DNA of 64,000 nt from Monodelphis domestica (taxonomy: Eukaryota; Chordata; Mammalia; Didelphimorphia; Didelphidae), in the NCBI RefSeq assembly GCF_027887165.1, contig NC_077228.1, forward strand, positions 104,555,799 to 104,619,798, written 5' to 3'. The notes beneath the pieces are model-generated. The model saw nothing but the letters and a program-made list of their open reading frames with translations, was not told the DNA's origin and ran no database searches. The position numbers and the translations under genes are program-made. How positions within the stretch are numbered: position 1 is the stretch's first letter; every line of letters begins with the position of its first letter. Positions 32,801 through 43,579 of this stretch are shown in pieces.

Positions 32801-35781
32801 TAACATTATGGGGGAGTTTTAGTTCCTTCTCTGTGAAACAGTAAGAGTTCCTATCTCTTAGGAGTAGAGGAGATAATCCCCACAAGAAAAAGGAAACATT
32901 TTGTGGCTCAATCTCAGTTTACAAATAATATATGCATAAAGTGAACAAGAATTGAACAGAAAATGGATATGGAGGAAAGTGGAAATTCTGGGAGAACTGG
33001 AAGGGAACAAGTACCCCTAGTTTCACCCCTTCCTGTTCAGTTAATAAAGTCAGGAGCTAAGCTATGAGGCAAGTATGTGATATAGTGGATGATAGAGCAC
33101 TGAGGTGGAAGGCAGGAAGCCCCAAGTTCAAATCTAGCCTCATATATTTCCAAAGCTGTATGACCTTTGATAAGTCACTTAAACCTCTGCTCCTTCAGTT
33201 TCGTCTACATTAAAATGGGGATCATTTTAGCTACTTCCTGGGGTTGTTGATCAAATGAAGTAATATTTGTAAAAGCACTCAATATAATGCCTTACACACA
33301 GTAGATGCTTAATAAATGCTTACTGCTATCCCCTACAACTCTGACTCAGTTTCTTGCTGGTCTCACCAATCCTCATTTTGCTACTCTGAATGGGAGTAGA
33401 GGCCAAAAACTTCAGTCTCATCAGCTGTAGGTTTCTTTGGTTTTAACCTTATTTTTGAACAGCACCCTCTACCCACATTCAAGTTCTAGAAGCCCTCTGG
33501 CATTTAGATAGTAGGTGGAAGTAACTCAAGAGAGAAATGGAGGTTTCTTGGAGTCATTGAGCAAGGGAAGAGTTGTGGGGGCCAGAGTACAAGGCTATTG
33601 ATGTTTTTGTGGACTTCCCTTTAAAGATGGTCAAGTTCACTTGCCTTCCCTTCTGGGGTCTGCCTGTTAGGTTGGCAAATTTGAACTGAATCAAAAAGAG
33701 AGCAGCCCAGAAGATAAGCACCTCATGGGCCTCTTAGAGGCATCTTTAATATAGATGCTAGGCTGGGATTCAGAATTCTTGTACATCCCCCAATACTGAA
33801 TATGGTGCCAGCCCTGGACAGAGGAGGACCTTCTAACAGATTCTTTTCCAGGGTCACAAATATGGGTCACAGTGATAGCATGGCAGATTATATAAGTGTG
33901 TTGTCAGCTATAATAATTAGAGTTATGGAGATTGTTGCTCAAAGGGGAGGTGGGTGTGGGAATGCCCACTAGGGCAATGGATGGATTTCTTTATTGGCTA
34001 ATTCCTTTCCAGGAACATGGCCTCATTTATACTCCATCAGGAGCCCTACACAAGGGATTGTGGGTAATACAAGGCTGTCTGTCCCCCTTGTCCCACACTG
34101 TTCCCTAGGCTAAGAGCAGAACAGCCCCAACATCTCTTAAGCTCACACTTGAGGAATTTCTCTCAGGTCCCAGGGTCTCAGCCCTCTATCCATTCTACCA
34201 ACCCAGCCAGAACTACAGAATTCAGACAATAAGACTTTGGGAATTGGAAAGGACCTTGAAGATCATTTTGTCCAAACTTCTCATTTTTTCCCTCAAGTCC
34301 TTCATTTCAGAGATAAGGGACAGAGGCCCACAGACTTGCCCAAGGTCACCCAGCTAACAGGCACAATAAAACCTGGTTCTATTTCTCTAACTTCTAATGC
34401 AATTCTCTTTGTATCACACAATTTTGTCATCTAGCTTTCATTTCAAGGAATTTGCCAACAATTTATTATTGTTAAAAAAAAAACACCTCAGCCTACCCTA
34501 GATTTGTTCCCCCAGGTACACATCTCTTGCAAGCAAAAACCCAACACTAATCCAAATTCACCAGCAATCTCAAACCACTTGGCCCACTCATGGTAGGAAT
34601 GGGCCTCTCTGGTTACCACCCTGCTTTGTGTCCCCAAGAAAGCAGCAACTCCCTCTCGAATCTGACTTCCCCAAAGTCAGGGGTTTTGAAATCCCTTCAG
34701 GAGAGAACTTGGGGCTCCTGTTTCCCTCCGGACCAAGCCAAAGGTCCTCAATGACCTCCAATTCTGACTACGAGGACCTTGGCTGTAGATGTGGGGATCT
34801 GTGGGGTCTCTGAGTGCCAAGACCTGGATGTGCTGTCAGGCCCAAGGATCTCCAAGTCAATGGGCCCCAAGGCTGGGTGGGGAAGGGGAAGAGGTTATTT
34901 CTAGAGCATCTGGGAACGGAAGGGTAAACTCATGTGACTCTCTGGAGGCCTGCCCGGCTCTTCTCTCCATTCTCCGCCCACCCCAGGCCTGATGTGATGA
35001 CATCTGTCTCGAGGATGCAGGATAAAAGATCCTGAAATGCTGACACTTCTTCCAAGCCCAGCTGCCATTTACCAGCTGGGGGAACTCGGCTGGCAGAGCA
35101 GGGGAAATCACCTAGAATTCCAGGGAGATTCTCTCACCTGCCCACGGAATTAACACTCCAGCAGCCCCTGGGCAGCCCGGGCCTCGGGCATGAGACCGAG
35201 TCCCGCAGAAGGGGGGGGGGGTTGCTCTGCCCCCACACACTGCCCCGCACCCCACCCTCCGCTAAGGGATGCAGGCCGAGCAGGCCGCAGCCATGACTGC
35301 AGCCTCCGCTCACACACCCAGCGACTGCTCTGCCCCTTTGGAGAGAGGGGTCAGCTCCTCGTGGTCCCCCGCTTTGCCGGCGCTGCGACACTCCCAGAAC
35401 CCCAGCTCTCCACCCGGCCGCCCCTCCCTCAAAGCGTCCCACAGGGCCTAAGGAAGTGGCCGCTTGGCTCCAGCTCCCCGCGGGGGGCCCACGAGGGTGA
35501 CACCTCCCCTCCCCCCTTGCTGTCTTTCCTCTTCCGGCTGGGAGGGGCTGTCTCTAGGTGCCTCGACCCCCACCCTGCAGGGGAGAGGCCCCGGGTGGCT
35601 TTCGCCGCGTCATGCCGCCCCTTCTCCCCCGCCAGGGCCGGAGGCCCTGGCAGCGTACCGCGATCACGTTGACGAAGGTGGTCTTGCCCGAGTACTGCAG
35701 CCCTACGAGCGTGAGCTCCATCTCCTCCTTCCAGAATAGGGCCTTGAACCAGTCCAGCAGCTTGTTGAACAAAGCGATCAT
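23778..35781 (-). CDS. ARL8A: ARL8A, lysosomal Arf-like GTPase (seven coding exons, complete)
   Basis: The coding exons, in transcript order, are 35659-35781, 26832-26912, 26198-26271, 25667-25760, 25284-25351, 24215-24285 and 23778-23827. They total 561 bases, that is 186 residues plus TGA, the human length, and every junction is GT-AG and in phase. The amphipathic N-terminus [16 protein letters not shown] is the acetylated membrane anchor of ARL8. G1 is GLQYSGKT (27-34), switch I contains PTVGFNM, G3 is WDIGGQ, G4 is NKRD and G5 is the SCKE region; the tail is HSKSRRS. ARL8 proteins sit on lysosomes and, in GTP form, recruit effectors such as PLEKHM2/SKIP with kinesin-1 and the HOPS complex to move and fuse lysosomes. 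By my recall the protein is essentially identical to human ARL8A. The paralogue ARL8B is less likely given the synteny and the residues seen. Confidence 0.97.
24215..24285 (-). CDS. ARL8A: ARL8A coding exon 6
   Basis: It encodes [20 protein letters not shown] and onward, with the G5 region. The acceptor is preceded by an uninterrupted run of 12 C (plus-strand G at 24288-24299). The donor is G|gtatgt. Confidence 0.95.
24528..24545. repeat. G18 homopolymer in ARL8A intron 5
   Basis: Eighteen consecutive G on the plus strand, followed a few bases on by another G7. A G-quadruplex candidate and an assembly-error hotspot. Confidence 0.9.
25104..25266. mobile_element. hAT-like nonautonomous DNA transposon (MITE)
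   Basis: It starts cagtggcaaaccttttaggg and shows the internal aagtgcccaaactgcagccc block, ending near ggcaccagtgccat. It shares motifs with the element at 50419. It ends about 20 bases from the donor of ARL8A exon 5. Confidence 0.6.
25284..25351 (-). CDS. ARL8A: ARL8A coding exon 5
   Basis: It encodes [20 protein letters not shown] and onward, carrying the G4 NKRD guanine-specificity motif. It ends AT|gtgagt, splitting the Met codon. A hAT-like MITE begins about 20 bases into the downstream intron. Confidence 0.95.
25667..25760 (-). CDS. ARL8A: ARL8A coding exon 4
   Basis: It encodes [20 protein letters not shown] and onward to QLQGIP. The donor is CCG|gtcagt. A stronger-looking gtaagc four bases downstream would break the frame, so the weaker site is chosen because exon 5 restores VLVLGNKRD exactly. 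Confidence 0.93.
26198..26271 (-). CDS. ARL8A: ARL8A coding exon 3
   Basis: It encodes [20 protein letters not shown] and onward, the G3 motif and switch II with the catalytic Gln. It ends two bases into the Val codon (GT|gtgagt), which exon 4 completes. Confidence 0.96.
26832..26912 (-). CDS. ARL8A: ARL8A coding exon 2
   Basis: It encodes 27 residues, [20 protein letters not shown] and onward to TIK, covering switch I with the Mg-binding Thr. The acceptor is ttcttccag and the donor is AAG|gtgaga. Confidence 0.96.
27002..27142 (+). repeat. Class A SINE with internal deletion
   Basis: ggggcagctgggtggctc to gaccctgggcaag is joined directly to the tail attctaagagagaaagg. Confidence 0.85.
27742..27931 (-). 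repeat. Class A SINE, taacaactctaagac variant
   Basis: Same tail variant as 9569. Full length, diverged head. Confidence 0.8.
28942..29127 (+). repeat. Class A SINE, variant tail
   Basis: Head ggggcagcttggtggctc; tail cttagtgttgttactaagag, the complement of the 9569/27742 variant. Confidence 0.85.
30408..30598 (+). repeat. Class A SINE with target-site duplication
   Basis: TGTGAGGCA occurs on both sides (30399-30407 and 30599-30607). The body is near consensus and ends in A9. Confidence 0.9.
33065..33330 (+). repeat. Ther-1-like CORE-SINE
   Basis: tRNA-like head (atagtggatgatagagcac), CORE region, and 3' end cagtagatgcttaataaatgc. Confidence 0.75.
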
Positions 35782-36246
35782 GGTGGCGGCTCCGGCCGCG
35801 GGCCCCGCCCGCCCCTGCCCTACCGCGCTCCGCTCTGGGCCGCGCAGCCCGCCTGCTCGCCTACCCGCCCGGCCCGCGGGCCCGGCCCGCCACGGGGGAA
35901 CGAGGCGGCTTGGTGCAGCCGCCGCTCCGGCCCGCCCGGCGCCGCCCGCCTGCTCTCCCGTCAGTCCGCGGGCTGCGGTCTGGCCGCTCCCCTTGTGTGT
36001 CTGACTGACTGTCCGACTGTCTATCTGTGCAGCGGGCCCCCGCCCGCCTGTCCGCCTGCCACCTTCCCCAAGCGGCCCTGGAGCTGCCCGCTGCCCGCTT
36101 CCTGCACGCTTGCCCGTCCGCTAGCCAGGCCTCCGAGCCGCCGCCGCAGAACCAGCAGCAACAGCAGCAGGAGCAGCTCCCGCCCGCCGATGGGTGTGGC
36201 CTCAGAGCCCTCCCTCTCCGGCAGCTGCTGCTGCTGCTGCTGCTGC

Positions 36247-36250
<4 letters not shown>
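35130..36250 (-). promoter_or_regulatory. ARL8A: ARL8A CpG-island promoter and 5'UTR
   Basis: Sequence around and upstream of the ATG at 35781 is very GC- and CpG-rich (for example ggccccgcccgcccc near 35800). It has GC-box-like elements and no TATA box, as expected for a housekeeping gene. The transcription start is not resolvable; most of 35782-36250 may be 5'UTR or promoter. Confidence 0.75.
35659..35781 (-). CDS. ARL8A: ARL8A coding exon 1
   Basis: It encodes residues 1-41, from the amphipathic helix through the P-loop GLQYSGKT to NVIA. The start lies in a perfect Kozak context (GCCGCCACCATG). The donor is GCG|gtacgc. Confidence 0.96.

Positions 36251-36277
<27 letters not shown>
36225..36277. 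repeat. Adjacent (CTG)9 and (CCG/GCC)9 trinucleotide tracts
   Basis: Nine perfect CTG units at 36225-36251 pass straight into about nine GCC units to 36277, about 445 bases upstream of the ARL8A ATG. On the ARL8A sense strand this reads (GGC)n(AGC)n. Confidence 0.95.
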
Positions 36278-36294
36278 TCTGCTGCTCCGCTATC

Positions 36295-36588
36295 TTCTGC
36301 TGCTCCTCCCATCCCTCCTCCTGCTGCTGCTCCTGCTGCTCTGGTTTCCTCCACACCTTCTACCATCCCTCCTCTTCCTCCCATCCCTCCTCCTTTTCCT
36401 ATTCCACCTCCTCCTTCCATCCCTCCTCCTTCTGCTGCTGCCATTGCTCAGCTTTCCTCCACACCTCCTCCCATCCCTCCTCCATCCTTCCTCCTCCTCT
36501 CATTCTTCCTCCCATCCTTCCTTAACCCATCCCTTCTCCTCTTGCTCCTTTCCCTTCCTCCTGTTCTCCTTCCCTGCACCTCAATGGC
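36295..36588. repeat. Polypyrimidine block of imperfect ccatccctcctcc units
   Basis: About 290 bases are almost pure C/T on the plus strand, with recurring catccctcctcc and ctgctgctg motifs, directly distal to the triplet tract. Long frames across it are compositional. Confidence 0.85.
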
Positions 36589-37069
36589 TCCCAGGTTGAG
36601 GAGCATGGGGAGATAGAAGGTGAAGGTGGACAACCAGGGGAAATGTGGCTTGGGAGATACATTTTTGAGGGAATGGATCCAATTGGCTCTGACTTCTTTG
36701 CATCACCTCACCTGGCATCCATCTCATCCTGGATTACCATCCCTAGAAATAATCTTTGTTGCCACCCCCCCCTTTTTTGTTGGTATACAGCAATATCTTA
36801 CCTAAGGCTCCCTGTGAGACACACAGTAGGTGCCTTAAAGGCTTCTTGTGAGATAGTTGTCTTCCCTGCCTTGCCACACAGTAGGAGCCCCAACATAGAC
36901 TTACTGTTTTGATGAATAGAGAACGCTTTAAATTTTGCAAGGCCAAAAGGGATTCATAATAGTCCTTCCCTTCCAGGGTTGTGAGGATAAAATTCCTAAA
37001 CTTAAAGTGGTGCTGGAAGTTACCATGATTGTGATTATTAGTTGGTTCTCCCCATAGGCACTGTGAGGT

Positions 37070-37260
37070 AACCAGTCAATCAGTCAACATTTATTAAGAG
37101 CCTACTGTGTATAGAACTGTGCAAACCACTATGGTAGGCCCTTTTATGGCATCCTTACTCTCATTTTACAGATGAAGAAACTGAGGCCCAGAGAAGTTAT
37201 ACCCTTAAGCTCTAGCATTTAGCAGTGCTCAAAGTAGGTGTTAATAAATATTTTTGACTT
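37070..37260 (-). repeat. MIR/L2-type relic
   Basis: aacatttattaagagcctactgtg, then tcattttacagatgaagaaactgaggc. Confidence 0.65.
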
Positions 37261-37394
37261 CATGGCTTTCCTGGGTCATGTGGGTAGTGTTAGAGGCAGG
37301 ATTTGAACTTGTGTCTTTGTCGTGATTCCTATACTCTTTGCATTATGCCTTGCTGTTTTTGTTTTGTTTTGTTTTTGTGCAGAGAAATGGTTGA

Positions 37395-37830
37395 GGGTAA
37401 AAGGGGTGAGGGGAAGAGGATGAAAAGTCTTCCACAGAAAAACCTGGAAAGACTTACATGAACTGATGCAAAGAGAAGTGAGCAGAACCAGAACAGTGTA
37501 CACAGTAACAGCAATATTGTATTGTATGATGATCAGGCTATCCTCAGCAATAATCCAAGACAATTCCAAAGGATCCAAGGAAAAATGCTGTCCACTCTCA
37601 GAGAAATGGAGTTTGAATGCAAATTGAAGTATACCATTTTTCACTTTATTTTTTTATCTGTGTTTTCTTTCACAACATGACTAACATGGAAGCATTTTGC
37701 ATGATTACACACATATAACCTATATCAAATTGCTTGCTGTCTTAGAGAGGAGGGAGGGAGAGAATTTAGAACTCAATATTTTAAAATTCGTTTTTACACA
37801 TAATTGGAAAAAATATTTTTAAGGGTCTTC
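37395..37830 (+). repeat. Marsupial LINE-1 3' end fragment
   Basis: aaacctggaaagacttacatg, gtgagcagaaccagaac, acatgactaacatggaagc and the A/T-rich end match the 9.0-9.5 kb fragment. Confidence 0.75.
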
Positions 37831-38311
37831 CAGTCCCCTTAACACATAACCCATTTATTCTTTCATCTCTCACCCCTACCCCCAAAAAGAGTAACCAAGG
37901 TTCTTCTTGCCATCTTCAGTTGTATGACCTCCCTGAGTCACATCTGGGAATGTTTACAAAATTAGCTCACTTGATCTGATGATGGCTGAGGTCAGCCTTT
38001 CAGTGAAGCTCTAGGGTATGTGTTAATGTGTGTGAGGAGGTGGGGGGGATGGGATAAAGAAGGAGTAGGAGGAATAGTGGGGGAAAAGGCAGCCGCTGCA
38101 TAATATATTGCAAGACTACTTGGGTTTGGAGTCAGAGGACCTGAGTTTGGACTTAGGCTCTACTTGACTCCCTGTGTGACCTTATGCAGTTTTCATTATC
38201 TCTCTGGGTCTCAGTATCCCCCTCTGTAAAATGAGAGTGTGAAGCTAGATTTCCAAGGCTCCTTCCAGCTTTAAATTCTCCAGTCCTAGGGATATAAGGA
38301 AATTGGGAGGT

Positions 38312-38490
<179 letters not shown>

Positions 38491-39199
38491 AAGTAGGCAT
38501 TCTTGGTAACTAAAAATGGTGATGGGAATGGGACTTTCTGAGAAGATAACTATAGGGTATAAGTTGAAGCCACCAGTTGAAAATAAATTATTAAGTGCCC
38601 ACAGGGGATACCAGCACCAGATGCAGAGCCCCAGCTGCACAAATTGCACTGAGGCAACAAATAGACTCATTTTGGTCTTTTATTTCCCCAGCCCACCCCT
38701 CCTTCCTGTGGCCTACAGAGGCAACCCACTTGTGTAAGAAAGACTCTGGCCTGGATAGAGTCGTTATGGTTAATGTGATTCTTACTAGAGTCCCTGTGGT
38801 TTAAAAAAAAAAAGAGGGGGGAGGTCTGGGTGATAAGAATTTCTAATTGGGGATTTCCAGGGAAGAAGGTTCGTATGAGGGGAAGGAAAAGGTTTGTCTG
38901 TTTGGTTAAGAAATAAACAGTTTCCATCATGAGGTACCCAATAGGTCTGACCTGCCAACCGTTACTGCCCTCAAAATAGCCTCATGGAAGGGCACCCCTC
39001 CCCCAGCTAAGATAGACATTTGCTGGACCAGCCTGCATCTTTCTGGGCTGTCTGTATCACCCTAGTCCCAGGTTTTGATAGTTTTTCTAGGCCTCAAGCT
39101 TCAGGAAAGCCCCCAGGTAATTTCCTGCCTCTGGGGTCAAGTAGCAAGTTTTAGTTTTAAACTGCACTTTGTTGACCCTAAATCTTATCAGCACATTTT

Positions 39200-39404
39200 A
39201 TTTATTTGTTTTTAAAACCCCTTTCTGTCTTAGCATCAGTACTGTGTATTGGTTCCAAGGCAGAAGAGTTGGTAAGGACTAGGCAATGGGGGTTAGGTGA
39301 CTTGTCCAGGGTCACACAGCTAAGAAGTGTCTGAAGCTACATTTGAACCCAGGACCTCCCATCTTTAGGTCTGACTCTCAATCCACTGAGCCACCCAGTT
39401 TAGG
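39200..39404 (-). repeat. Class A SINE with target-site duplication
   Basis: GCACATTTT flanks both ends (39191-39199, 39405-39413). Confidence 0.9.
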
Positions 39405-40628
39405 GCACATTTTTAAAAGATCTTCCTATTGACCATCATTGTGCCTAGAACAAAAACCAAATCACCCTTAAAATCTTTATTTTTGACTAAAATGAAACAA
39501 AATAATAGAGCCTTGAGAGAATTTTCCTAGAGCCCTTAGCTGTCCACCTTCCATTCCAATCTTTGCCCTTTCTCCCTAAATCCCTAGGAAACAACTTCAG
39601 CTAGGGAAGAATAATACCTGTCTTCCTGAGTAGGACAGTTTGATTTTTGGACCTGGAAGGGAATAATTTAGTGCAATTCTCTACTTTTATATCAGAGGCC
39701 AGATTGATGGTGACTTGTCCAAGGTCACAGACTCTCAGGGCCATACCTAAGACTTAATTAAGCCTATATCCCTTAAATCCTAATTTAGATGTTCCTAGAG
39801 ACTTGAAATATATCTGCTTGAAGATTTCAGTAAGTGATTTTTATGGTGTTAATGATCTTGTCTAGCCTCAATATCCCTCTCAACACATTCTTACTAGCCA
39901 GCCTCTTCTTGATTGTCCTGATCCCTAAACTTTGAGAAGACAGAATCATCTCAATCAATGAAATTCAATTTTAGGAGACTCTCTGGAAATTGAGGGTGGT
40001 GATGGTTATACCATCTCCCTGCTCTGATGGGGTGCCGAATATCATCCCTTCCCAAAAGGAGGTGAGGAAGGATAGCACACACTTGCCCGTCCGGAGATGG
40101 GAGCAAGTAGTGATAGGGAATGGAAGAGGGGCAAAGGCTGGAGAGGCCAGCCATGGAGGGACCAGATGTCTTCCTTTCTGGAACATCCTGCTCATTGCAG
40201 AAGAAAAATGCCTCCAACTGGAAATCGGTAGCTTCTTGGTTGACGAAGAGCCTTCCAATGAATTCAATTAGACTAGAGTGGACAAGCCAGTGAGATGATA
40301 GCCCAACTGTTTTCACTTCCTCTCTTCCCTTCTCCGAAACTCTGATCTACTCCATGTCATCACTACCCTCTGAATGAATTCCAAACTTCCATTTAAGGAG
40401 AAAGCTCTGGTCAGACTTCTCTCCATGTCTAACCTGAGATTCCTCTGAATTCTCCAGCACTTCCGTGGGTCAGGTGTCTTCTCTTTTCCTCACTCCTTAA
40501 CCACTTTTTAGCTTTTCGTGTTATATCTTCCTCCATTAGATTATAAGCTTCTTTAGGACAGGAGTCTTCGTTGTTGTTGTTGTATTTCTGTTCCTACCAC
40601 TTAACACAGCGTCTGGCACATAGTAGAC

Positions 40629-40795
40629 CTGGCAAAGATCCTAGAATGGTTGACCATTTCCTTCTCCAGCTCATTTTGCAGGAGGGTTTGAGGCAAGCAG
40701 GGTTTAATGACTTTTCCCAGGGTCACACAGCTAATAAGTGTCTGAGGCATAGTTGAGGTCATGATGAGTCTTCCTGACTCTAGGTTGCCCTTAAA
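40629..40795 (-). repeat. Class B SINE, partial
   Basis: ctggcaaagatcctagaatgg and ttccttctccagctcatttt, then gggtcacacagctaataag. Confidence 0.7.
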
Positions 40796-40864
40796 TGTTT
40801 ATTGACTGATTATCTACATGGCCCTTTAAGGTGTACAAAGTACTTTCCTCAAAACCTACTGAGA

Positions 40865-41036
40865 GGGGCAGCTAGGTGGCTCAGTGATAGAGAGCTAGAC
40901 CTGGAGATGGAAGGTCCTGGGTTCAAATGTAGACTTCCTAGCTGTGTGACCCTGGGTAAATCTCTTAACCCCAATTGCCTAGCCTTACCACTTTTCTGCC
41001 TTGGAATCAATACTTAGTATTGATTCTAATTCAGAA
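40865..41036 (+). repeat. Class A SINE
   Basis: ggggcagctaggtggctc head; the middle is shortened after gttcaaatg; tail gtattgattctaattcag. Confidence 0.85.
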
Positions 41037-41649
41037 ATTAACTTTATGAGAAGGAAGTAGTGCAAGGATTTTTATTCCCATTTCACAGATGAAGAAGGAG
41101 TGATTTACCTATGGTCCCACTGGTATTGTGTGAAGTGATTATGAGATTTGAAATTAGGTCTTTCCAACTCATCCCTCTCTCCTCTCTATCACAGTCACCT
41201 CCCAGAAAGGCAGCTATTCCTCCCAGGAAAGAATGATCCCCTTGCTTTCTCGGTGGAGGACATGCAAATTCTCAGGCACCAGAATTCTACTTATTCTCTA
41301 CAAGTAAACCCTGAGTCCTTCAGAATTCCAACTTGTTTCCTGGAAAAAGAATGGACTTGAGAAGACAGGTGGGAGGGATCTGCCATTTCTTAGGAAATTC
41401 AGTTGACCAGTATGGAGTTGCCAACAAACCAACAGTTCTGGGAATTGTCTGCAGGTTGCACCTTTAAGTCTGGACACCTGAATCCCACAAACGCACACCC
41501 TTGGTGACAGAGCCCCAGACCAGTGTAAATCCATCCCCATGACATAGACCCAAATGACAAGTGAACCTCAACAGCCAACTTCGTATTTGTGTATAAAAGT
41601 ATTTCTTTCATGCAGTAAAGAAGGAAGAAACCTGGTAACTCAAGAAAGC

Positions 41650-41655
41650 TTTATT
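41650..41655 (-). terminator. PTPN7: Candidate distal polyadenylation signal of PTPN7
   Basis: TTTATT on plus is AATAAA on the transcript, within aaaaataaagctttc. It marks the left limit of a mostly unique segment. It is not proven to be the site used. Confidence 0.4.
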
Positions 41656-42637
41656 TTTCCACTTGATTGCCTTTTTGGAGCTTTCTTATTTCTAGTCCTT
41701 GGGGAGAGATAAAGCGTGACAGAAGGAAAAAGGCAGAAAGCGCCATTGATTGAGGGGTGGGGATAAGGGAAGATGCTATGGAAATCCCCAGAGCTTCTCT
41801 CTGCTGGGTCTGAGCTCAGGATATCAGGCACTTGAGAAACCTGCCCCCAGCTTCATCCATCTGAAAGGATGTACCTAGCTATCGGGGGTCAGAAGAGCAT
41901 TCAAAAGATCACATTCTGGGAGGAATTCCTTAGGAAGGCCAAGGAAAATCTTTTACCACTGTTCTTTGAGGAGCACTGGGTCATGAATAAGGGGGACTCT
42001 CCATCAGGATCAGCTCCCTGGGGATCCAGGGGATAATGCTGCCATGTCCACACTGATTAACGTGAGATGGCATGGAACAAAAGCCAGACTTTCCTTCAGG
42101 TTAGGTCGGAGGGGAAGGTTTATAGGTCTCTAATCTGGTGCCCTCTCTTCAGGGATGTGGTGCTGAGTTAGTCCCAGAGACACAAGGGAAGTTGGATTTG
42201 TTCTAGAATCTGTCTGATGCCAGGTCCACTACAATGGCAGCAAGTCTTAGAGTGTAACTGGAACCAAACTGGCCCTCCAGAAGGACTTTGGATAGAAGAA
42301 AAAGACCTAAAGCTAGACTAAGCCCTCTATTTCCTCCTTCCATCTTTATAGTAGCTAATAATAAAAACTACCAGTTATTTAGATACGTTGACTCTGTGCA
42401 AGGCACTGCTCTAAAACATTTTACAATGGTTATTTCTTTTTATCCTCACCACAATCCTGGGAGGTAGGTGCTATTATTATCTCCATTTTAAAGATGAGGA
42501 AAATGAAACACAAAAAGATTAAATTATTTGTCCAGTGTTAAAGAGCTAGTATCTGAAACAGGATTCAAATTCAGGTCTTCCTGACTTCAAGTTCCATGTT
42601 CTATCCTCTATATTACCTGGCTGCCTCAAAGATTTTT

Positions 42638-42786
42638 TCCAATGAGAGGCCCTAGGTTCAAATCTGGCCTCAGATAATTTCTAGCTGTGTGACCTTGGAC
42701 AAGTCACTTAACCCCCATTACTACTCTTCTGCCTTGGAACCAATACAGAGTATTGATTCTAAGATAGAAGGTAAGGGTTTTAAAAA
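42638..42786 (+). repeat. Class A SINE lacking its head
   Basis: Starts at ggccctaggttcaaatctgg and ends gattctaagatagaaggtaa. Confidence 0.85.
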
Positions 42787-43171
42787 AAGATTTTTTCCTC
42801 CTCCTTGGGTCTGGACTGATTGATCACCTGCTGGAAGCCTTAATGATTTCCTCAATTTATTTTTAAGTAATTTGCATCAATTTGTTTGCTTGCTTTATAT
42901 TTATGCTGGATAGGTTTGTATACAAGCTTGTTGCCTTTATTAAAAGTAAGCTCCAGGTGAGGTGGGATTACTTCATTCTTTATATTGGTATCCCCAGTGC
43001 CTAGCTCAGTGCTTGGTACATAGGAGCCACTTAATAAAAATTTTACTGTTTTATTAGTCTGGATCTTCTGGGGCTGCCCTTTGTTGATGGGATTACCTTA
43101 AAGAAATTTACCTGGTGGAAGGCAGGTATGAATGGTATCAAAGAGGGAGAAGATATTTCTGTTAGACATTT

Positions 43172-43579
43172 CTTTTCTTTTAAACCCTTATCTTCCGTCT
43201 TGGAGTCAATACTGAGTATTGGCTCCAAGGCAGAAGAGTGGTAAGGGCTAGGTAATGGGAGTCAAGTGACTTGCCCAGGGTCACACAGCTGGGAAGTGTC
43301 TGAGGCCAGATTTGAACCTAGGACCTCCCATCTCTAGGCCTGACTCTCAATCCACTGAGCCATCCAGCTGCCCCCATTTCTTTTTTCTTTTTAAACCTTT
43401 ACTTTCCATCTTAGAATCAATACTGTGTATGGATTCTAAGGCAGAAGAGTGGTAAGGGCTAGACAATGGAGGTTAAGGGATTTGCCCAGGGTCACCCAGT
43501 TAGGAAGTGTCTGAGAACAGATTTGAACCCAGGACCTCCCTGTTTCCAGGCTTGGCTTGCCTGAGGCATCTCATTGTCC
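43172..43579 (-). repeat. Two class A SINEs in tandem
   Basis: The first (about 43177-43374) has CATTTCTTTT at both sides (43167 and 43375). The second (43385-43579) lies immediately beyond. Both are antisense on plus, and so sense to the PTPN7 transcript. Confidence 0.85.

Larger units (their letters stand above)
26913..35658 (-). other. ARL8A: ARL8A intron 1
   Basis: This 8.7-kb intron holds class A SINEs at 27002, 27742, 28942 and 30408, a Ther-1-like SINE at 33065-33330, and MIR-type relics near 28600-28760, 29940-30300, 31960-32060, 32200-32540 and 34205-34440. I recognise nothing coding in the remaining unique stretches (for example 30860-31950 and 33340-34200). Confidence 0.8.

Noticed and set aside
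35995-36616. Several 110-190-codon frames with poly-Cys, poly-Leu, poly-Ala or poly-Gln
   Set aside because: All are translations of the triplet and polypyrimidine tracts upstream of ARL8A in different frames.
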